In this document: piece by piece, positions 60,156 through 64,000 of the stretch | Position numbering within the stretch: the first letter of the stretch is position 1 | Layout: every line of letters begins with the position of its first letter | Assembly (NCBI RefSeq): GCF_004365875.1 | Contig: NZ_SODF01000003.1 | Coordinates: 1,145,199-1,209,198 of the forward strand | Length of the DNA stretch: 64,000 nucleotides | DNA from: Kribbella kalugense | GTDB taxonomy: Bacteria > Actinomycetota > Actinomycetes > Propionibacteriales > Kribbellaceae | Reading direction: 5' to 3' | Translations under genes and position numbers: made by a program | The notes under the pieces: generated by a model | Seen by the model: the letters and a program-made list of their open reading frames with translations, nothing else | What the model was told of the DNA's origin: nothing | Databases searched by the model: none

Positions 60156-61004
60156 GTGAGCGAGCGGCGGAGTGGTGAGGGGCAGCCGGACAAGACGCTG
60201 GCGTTGCTGTGGCGCAACCACAGCCAGCCGACCGCCGGCGACAACCCCACCGACGCTCGGCGGCGCGGAGCAGGACGGCGTCCGTCATTGACCGTGGACG
60301 ACGTCGTGCGGGCCGGCATCCGGCTCGCGGACGAGCAGGGCCTCGCGGCCGCGTCGATGGGCGGTCTGGCCAAGGAACTCGGCGTCGGCACGATGACGCT
60401 CTATACATACGTGCCCGCCAAGGAACTGCTGCTCGACCTGATGGTCGACCAGGTGCTCGGCGAGCGCGAACTCCCCGGCCCGGGCGAGCCGCGGCCGGAC
60501 GACTGGCGGGCGCAGGTGGAGATCTACTCCGAACAGACCCGCGCCATGTTCCAGCGGCACCTGTGGATGTCGCAGGTCTCGGCGATCCGTCCACCAGTCG
60601 GTCCGGGCATGCTCGCCGCCCGCGAGTACCTGCTGTCCGCTCTGCTCGGTGCCGGCCTCAGCCCACGCGATACGAACACGGCCGCGCTCGCAGTCACGAC
60701 GTACATCGACTCCGCAGCGAGCAACGAGGCGGAGAGTCGGCTGGTCGAGCGCACCACCGGCCAGACCAACGACGCCTGGTGGTACGAGCGGAACGACCTG
60801 TGGGAGACGTACTTCGACGTCGACCAGCATCCCGCGATGACGACGATCTGGAACGCGAAGGGCTACCACTCCAACACCCGCGAGGCCGTAGCCGACTCGT
60901 ACCGCTACGGCCTCGACCGTCTCCTCGACGGCATCCAGGCGATGCTAGATCCCGGTCCCGGACAGGACGTCCGCGCCGACCCGGTTCAAGGTGTGGCGGA
61001 CTGA
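60156..61004 (+). CDS. TetR-family regulator (TetR_C-like)
   Basis: A 282-residue regulator of the tetracycline-repressor-type subclass. The DNA-binding part follows a 45-residue head: SLTVDDVVRAGIRLADEQGLAAASMGGLAKELGVGTMTLYTYV. The C-terminal part is helical with a ligand-cavity pattern. The start is GTG 60156 because the frame upstream runs across the operator. Likely controls the divergent nmrA-like gene. It overlaps the converging ArsR-like gene by 60 bases. Confidence 0.87.
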   Translation: MSERRSGEGQPDKTLALLWRNHSQPTAGDNPTDARRRGAGRRPSLTVDDVVRAGIRLADEQGLAAASMGGLAKELGVGTMTLYTYVPAKELLLDLMVDQVLGERELPGPGEPRPDDWRAQVEIYSEQTRAMFQRHLWMSQVSAIRPPVGPGMLAAREYLLSALLGAGLSPRDTNTAALAVTTYIDSAASNEAESRLVERTTGQTNDAWWYERNDLWETYFDVDQHPAMTTIWNAKGYHSNTREAVADSYRYGLDRLLDGIQAMLDPGPGQDVRADPVQGVAD

Positions 61005-61931
61005 GCTTCCGACTCGGCGCGTGGTGACCAGTCCGGTGTTGTGCAGGACGCGGGCGTGCTCACTGGCCGACGCCAACGAGATACCGACCCGCGCTGCCAA
61101 CTCGCTGGTCGAGCACGCGCCGCCCGAGATGCTCTTCAGCACCTGAGCCCTGGTCTTCCCGAGCAGGTCGGCGACAGCACCTTCGCGATCGGGACGCCGT
61201 ACGACGACCTCGTCCGGCCGGGCGTCCTCATGACGAACCGGGTACACCAGCACCGGTGGCAGGGTCGGATCGAGCAGCATCATCGGGTACTTCCAGCAGA
61301 AGAACGACGGGACCAGCCGCAGTCCCCGGCCGTTCAGGTACAGGTCGCGGTCGATGTGCGGCGTGTCGACCGACAGCACCGGCGCGGCCCAGTCGAGCGA
61401 GCGGTGCAACTGCGGGATCAGCGACTCGAACCCGCGGTTGGCGACTGTGTCGTTGTGCTTGGCGACGGCGGGCTCGATCGCGGTCGAGATGATCGGCATC
61501 TGCGGCGCGATCTTGGTCCGGTGGAACGACCGCAATCCGTGGACGAGCCGCGTCATCACCTTGGTGTCACCGGCCGCGAGCCGACGGGTCCAGGCCGGCA
61601 GCCGGACACTGTCCGACAACCGCCGCAGCTCCGACATCAACTGAACCGGCGGAGTGGCGGCGACCGCAGTCAGCCCCACCTCGAGTCCTTCACCCGCTGC
61701 GCGCGGAGTGAGGAAATCGGGTGAGTACCCCACCGGTGGCGCCAGCGTGAGCAGCTCCTGTTCGAGCGCACTCACCCGGGCCCTCGCCCGTTCTCGCCAA
61801 GGTCCGAAGACCTCCGGCTCTTCGTCACCCTGCAGGACATGAAGCCCCAGCAGGACCTCCCACAACGGATCCGGTCGCTGCGCGATCGTCGTTCTGGCCA
61901 GATCCGTACAGTCGAAATGAATACGGAACAC
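60945..61931 (-). CDS. ArsR-like regulator with large N-terminal DUF5937-type domain
   Basis: A 328-residue protein: the first ~240 residues are a helical domain seen in ArsR-like proteins of actinomycetes (FRIHFDCTDLARTTIAQRPDPLWEVLLGLH), and the end is a winged helix (LLGKTRAQVLKSISGGACSTSELAARVGISLASASEHARVL). GTG at 61931 (or 61934) is chosen because GGGGAGGGGG lies just upstream. Target genes are unknown. It overlaps the converging tetR. Confidence 0.85.
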   Translation of the reverse strand: MFRIHFDCTDLARTTIAQRPDPLWEVLLGLHVLQGDEEPEVFGPWRERARARVSALEQELLTLAPPVGYSPDFLTPRAAGEGLEVGLTAVAATPPVQLMSELRRLSDSVRLPAWTRRLAAGDTKVMTRLVHGLRSFHRTKIAPQMPIISTAIEPAVAKHNDTVANRGFESLIPQLHRSLDWAAPVLSVDTPHIDRDLYLNGRGLRLVPSFFCWKYPMMLLDPTLPPVLVYPVRHEDARPDEVVVRRPDREGAVADLLGKTRAQVLKSISGGACSTSELAARVGISLASASEHARVLHNTGLVTTRRVGSSVRHTLNRVGADVLSGTGI

Positions 61932-62021
61932 CACGACCCCCTCCCCCGAGGAAGTCACCCACCGTGGCCAGCGGGCGACCCTGCGACGATAACAGCCGTC
62001 GGGTTCACCCGCAGTGACGAA

Positions 62022-63572
62022 CTACTCCCACTCGATGGTGCCCGGGGGCTTGCTGGTGACGTCGAGGGTGACGCGGTTGATCTCGTCGACCTCGTTGGTG
62101 ATCCGGGTCGAGATCCGCTCGATCACGTCGTACGGGAGCCGGGCCCAGTCCGCCGTCATCGCGTCCTCGCTGGTGACCGGACGCAGTACGACGGGATGCC
62201 CGTAGGTCCGCCCGTCGCCCTGGACACCGACCGACCGTACGTCGGCCAGCAGGACCACCGGGAACTGCCAGATGTCGCGGTCGAGCCCCGCCGCGGTCAG
62301 CTCGGTGCGGGCAATCAGGTCGGCGGCGCGAAGGATGTCGAGCCGCTCGCGGGTGACCTCGCCGATGATCCGGATACTCAGGCCGGGACCGGGGAACGGG
62401 TGCCGGTAGACCATCGTCTCCGGCAGGCCGAGCGCCAGGCCGAGCTCGCGGACCTCGTCCTTGAACAGCGTCCGCAGCGGCTCGATCAGACTGAACTGCA
62501 GGTCGTCCGGCAGACCGCCGACGTTGTGGTGCGACTTGATGTTCGCCGCGCCGGTGCCGCCGCCGGACTCGACCACGTCCGGGTAGAGCGTGCCCTGGAC
62601 CAGGAACTCGATGTGCCGCTCGGCGTCCACCTTGCGCGCGGTCGCCTCGAAGGTCCGGATGAACTCACGGCCGACGATCTTCCGCTTCTGCTCCGGCTCG
62701 GTCACGCCGGCCAGCGCGGTCAGGAACTGCTCCTCGGCATCGATCGCCTCCAGCCGGATCCCGATCGCGGCGACGAAGTCCTTCTCGATCTGCTCGGACT
62801 CACCGGCCCGCTGCAGACCGTGGTCGACGTACACACAGGTCAACTGGTCGCCGATCGCCTTGTGTACAAGGGCCGCCGCGACCGCCGAGTCGACACCACC
62901 GGACAGCGCGCACAGCACCTGCTTGTCGCCGACCTGGTTGCGGATCAGCTCGACCTGCTCGTCGACGACGTTGGTCGTGGTCCAGTCGCCCTTGCAGCCG
63001 GCGATCTCGTAGAGGAAGTGCTCCAGCACGGCCTGCCCGGCCTGCGAGTGCAGCACCTCCGGATGCCACTGCACACCGGCCAGCCGCCGATCCAGGTCCT
63101 CGAACGCAGCCACCGGCGCACCCTCAGACGCGGCGAGTACGGCGAATCCAGCGGGCGGAGCGTGAACCGCGTCACCGTGGGACATCCACACGTTCAGGTC
63201 CTCGGGAACGTCGGCCAGCAGGGTCCCGGGCTCGCTCACGGTGACCGGCGTACGCCCGAACTCACGCAGTCCCGTCCGCCGCACCTCACCACCGAGCGTC
63301 TGCGCCATCGCCTGGAACCCGTAGCAGATCCCGAACGCCGGTACGCCGGCCTCGAACAGCCCCGACTCGACCCGCGGCGCCCCCTCGGCATACACCGACT
63401 GCGGCCCGCCGGACAAGATGATCGCCTTCGGCCCGCGCGCCAGCATCTCCTCCACCGGCATCGAGTGCGGCACGATCTCGGAGTACACCTTCGCCTCGCG
63501 CACCCGCCGCGCGATCAACTGCGCATACTGCGCCCCGAAGTCGACGACCAGTACCAGCTCATGCTCGCTCAC
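62022..63572 (-). CDS. guaA: GMP synthase (glutamine-hydrolysing)
   Basis: A 516-residue enzyme that aminates XMP to GMP with ATP and glutamine. The amidotransferase domain has FGICYGFQAMAQ (catalytic Cys) and GVQWHPEV (His); the ATP-pyrophosphatase domain has ALSGGVDSAVAAALV; the dimerisation domain has HPFPGPGLSIRIIG and ends in GTIEWE. The GTG at 63572 (MSEHELVLVVDFG) is the start; longer frames upstream are not conserved. Confidence 0.96.
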   Translation of the reverse strand: MSEHELVLVVDFGAQYAQLIARRVREAKVYSEIVPHSMPVEEMLARGPKAIILSGGPQSVYAEGAPRVESGLFEAGVPAFGICYGFQAMAQTLGGEVRRTGLREFGRTPVTVSEPGTLLADVPEDLNVWMSHGDAVHAPPAGFAVLAASEGAPVAAFEDLDRRLAGVQWHPEVLHSQAGQAVLEHFLYEIAGCKGDWTTTNVVDEQVELIRNQVGDKQVLCALSGGVDSAVAAALVHKAIGDQLTCVYVDHGLQRAGESEQIEKDFVAAIGIRLEAIDAEEQFLTALAGVTEPEQKRKIVGREFIRTFEATARKVDAERHIEFLVQGTLYPDVVESGGGTGAANIKSHHNVGGLPDDLQFSLIEPLRTLFKDEVRELGLALGLPETMVYRHPFPGPGLSIRIIGEVTRERLDILRAADLIARTELTAAGLDRDIWQFPVVLLADVRSVGVQGDGRTYGHPVVLRPVTSEDAMTADWARLPYDVIERISTRITNEVDEINRVTLDVTSKPPGTIEWE

Positions 63573-63849
63573 CCACAAAGCGTATCGGTGCACCTCAGCC
63601 CACCCGTAATCCGCCACCACCGCACCCCCACCGCCCGACCGCCCCGATCTCGCCGAGTAGCGCAGAACGGCGCACCCCAACGTCACCGACTCGTGCAAAT
63701 AGGCGCGCCCCCGTTTCGCCGACTCGTGGATTGCGGTCGAGATCGCCACCCAAAATCCACGACTCGACGACTGAGCGGAGAGCGTTCCGGATGGCGGTCG
63801 ATCGAAGTCCGGGTGATGGAACGTCGTACCAGATGCGCCAGCCGGAGGG
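63573..63849. other. Non-coding region upstream of guaA
   Basis: No credible gene was found. The stretch has CGACTCGTGGATT (63720-63732) and AATCCACGACTCG (63754-63766), a 13-bp inverted repeat with one mismatch, and two nearby CCGACTCGTG copies. The guaA promoter must lie here but no clear -35/-10 pair was picked out. Confidence 0.5.
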
Positions 63850-64000
63850 GCCCGCGACAGGAAGCGGGAGCCCGGGACAGGAAGCGGGAGCCCGGGGACA
63901 GGAGCGGAGCCCGGGGACAGGAGCGGAGCCCGGGGACAGGAGCGGAGCCCGGGGACAGGAGCGGAGCCCGGGGACAGGAGCGGAGCCCGGGGACAGGAGC
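63850..64000. repeat. 19-bp tandem repeat (minisatellite), runs off the window
   Basis: Eight copies of GAGCCCGGGGACAGGAGCG or close variants stand head to tail. The GACAGG core occurs at 63856, 63876, 63897, 63916, 63935, 63954, 63973 and 63992: the first units are 20-21 bp with small changes, the last ones exactly 19 bp. The array continues past the end of the window. Confidence 0.95.

Noticed and set aside
63850..64000. CRISPR array
   Set aside because: Units are contiguous 19-bp tandem copies with no spacers and no cas genes.

Overview
The window is about 70% G+C and holds closely packed genes with NNG/NNC-biased codons, GTG starts and frequent ATGA overlaps. It also carries a PknG/GlnX/GlnH locus, WhiB-free actinobacterial regulators, a CIRCE-controlled groEL and an SOS box of the CGAAC-N4-GTTC type. 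This points to a high-GC actinomycete chromosome, probably a Propionibacteriales member such as Kribbella (inference from gene content and style, not from a search). No phage, plasmid, IS or CRISPR locus was seen, and no rRNA or tRNA gene was recognised.

Layout. 1-1.3 kb: the 3' end of a sugar ABC importer (two permeases). 1.4-4.3 kb: a PAP2 phosphatase and a HelD-type RNA-polymerase recycling helicase. 4.3-6.7 kb: two coupled, paralogous membrane proteins with a shared Cys motif. 6.7-8.3 kb: an MFS exporter divergent from an ArsR repressor over a palindromic operator. 8.4-15.6 kb: two large paralogues joining an HD-phosphohydrolase-like domain, five membrane helices and a PQQ-type propeller, separated by a methyltransferase/TetR pair and an oxidoreductase. 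15.6-17.1 kb: a divergent solo EF-Tu with a structured leader. 17.1-20.0 kb: CutC/DUF4031, a LacI regulator, small unknown genes and a hairpin array. 20.0-22.4 kb: two small His-bearing membrane proteins coupled to a Tat-exported multicopper oxidase. 22.4-27.1 kb: a Clp_N/HTH pair, an ArsR-SRPBCC-RibD-like operon, PTH2, thyA and folA.

27.2-39.3 kb is the most striking block. It is one tightly overlapping operon running TelA - unknown - CbbX-type AAA ATPase - GlnX - GlnH - unknown - PknG - PP2C phosphatase - VWA protein - FHA protein. It looks like a complete sensing and phosphorylation circuit: a lipoprotein binds a ligand outside, a membrane sensor passes it on, a kinase and phosphatase write and erase, and an FHA domain reads. 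Zinc ribbons recur on the kinase, phosphatase and FHA proteins.

39.3-50.4 kb: an autoregulated-looking Fic protein, a GNAT protein, a secreted RNase Sa-type nuclease, a GH6 hydrolase with an altered active-site motif, groEL with two CIRCE elements, a SigE-family sigma factor flanked by two PASTA-like membrane proteins, PspC, a GDPD and a YhhN protein. 50.5-55.8 kb: a heterodimeric ABC exporter with complementary degenerate ATP sites, a short Erm(37)-like 23S rRNA methylase preceded by a candidate leader peptide, and a CapA protein. 55.9-64 kb: methionine aminopeptidase, GNAT, an SOS-boxed Rv2578c-type radical SAM protein, YCII, NmrA/TetR, an ArsR-like regulator, and guaA. The window closes in a 19-bp tandem repeat that runs off the end.
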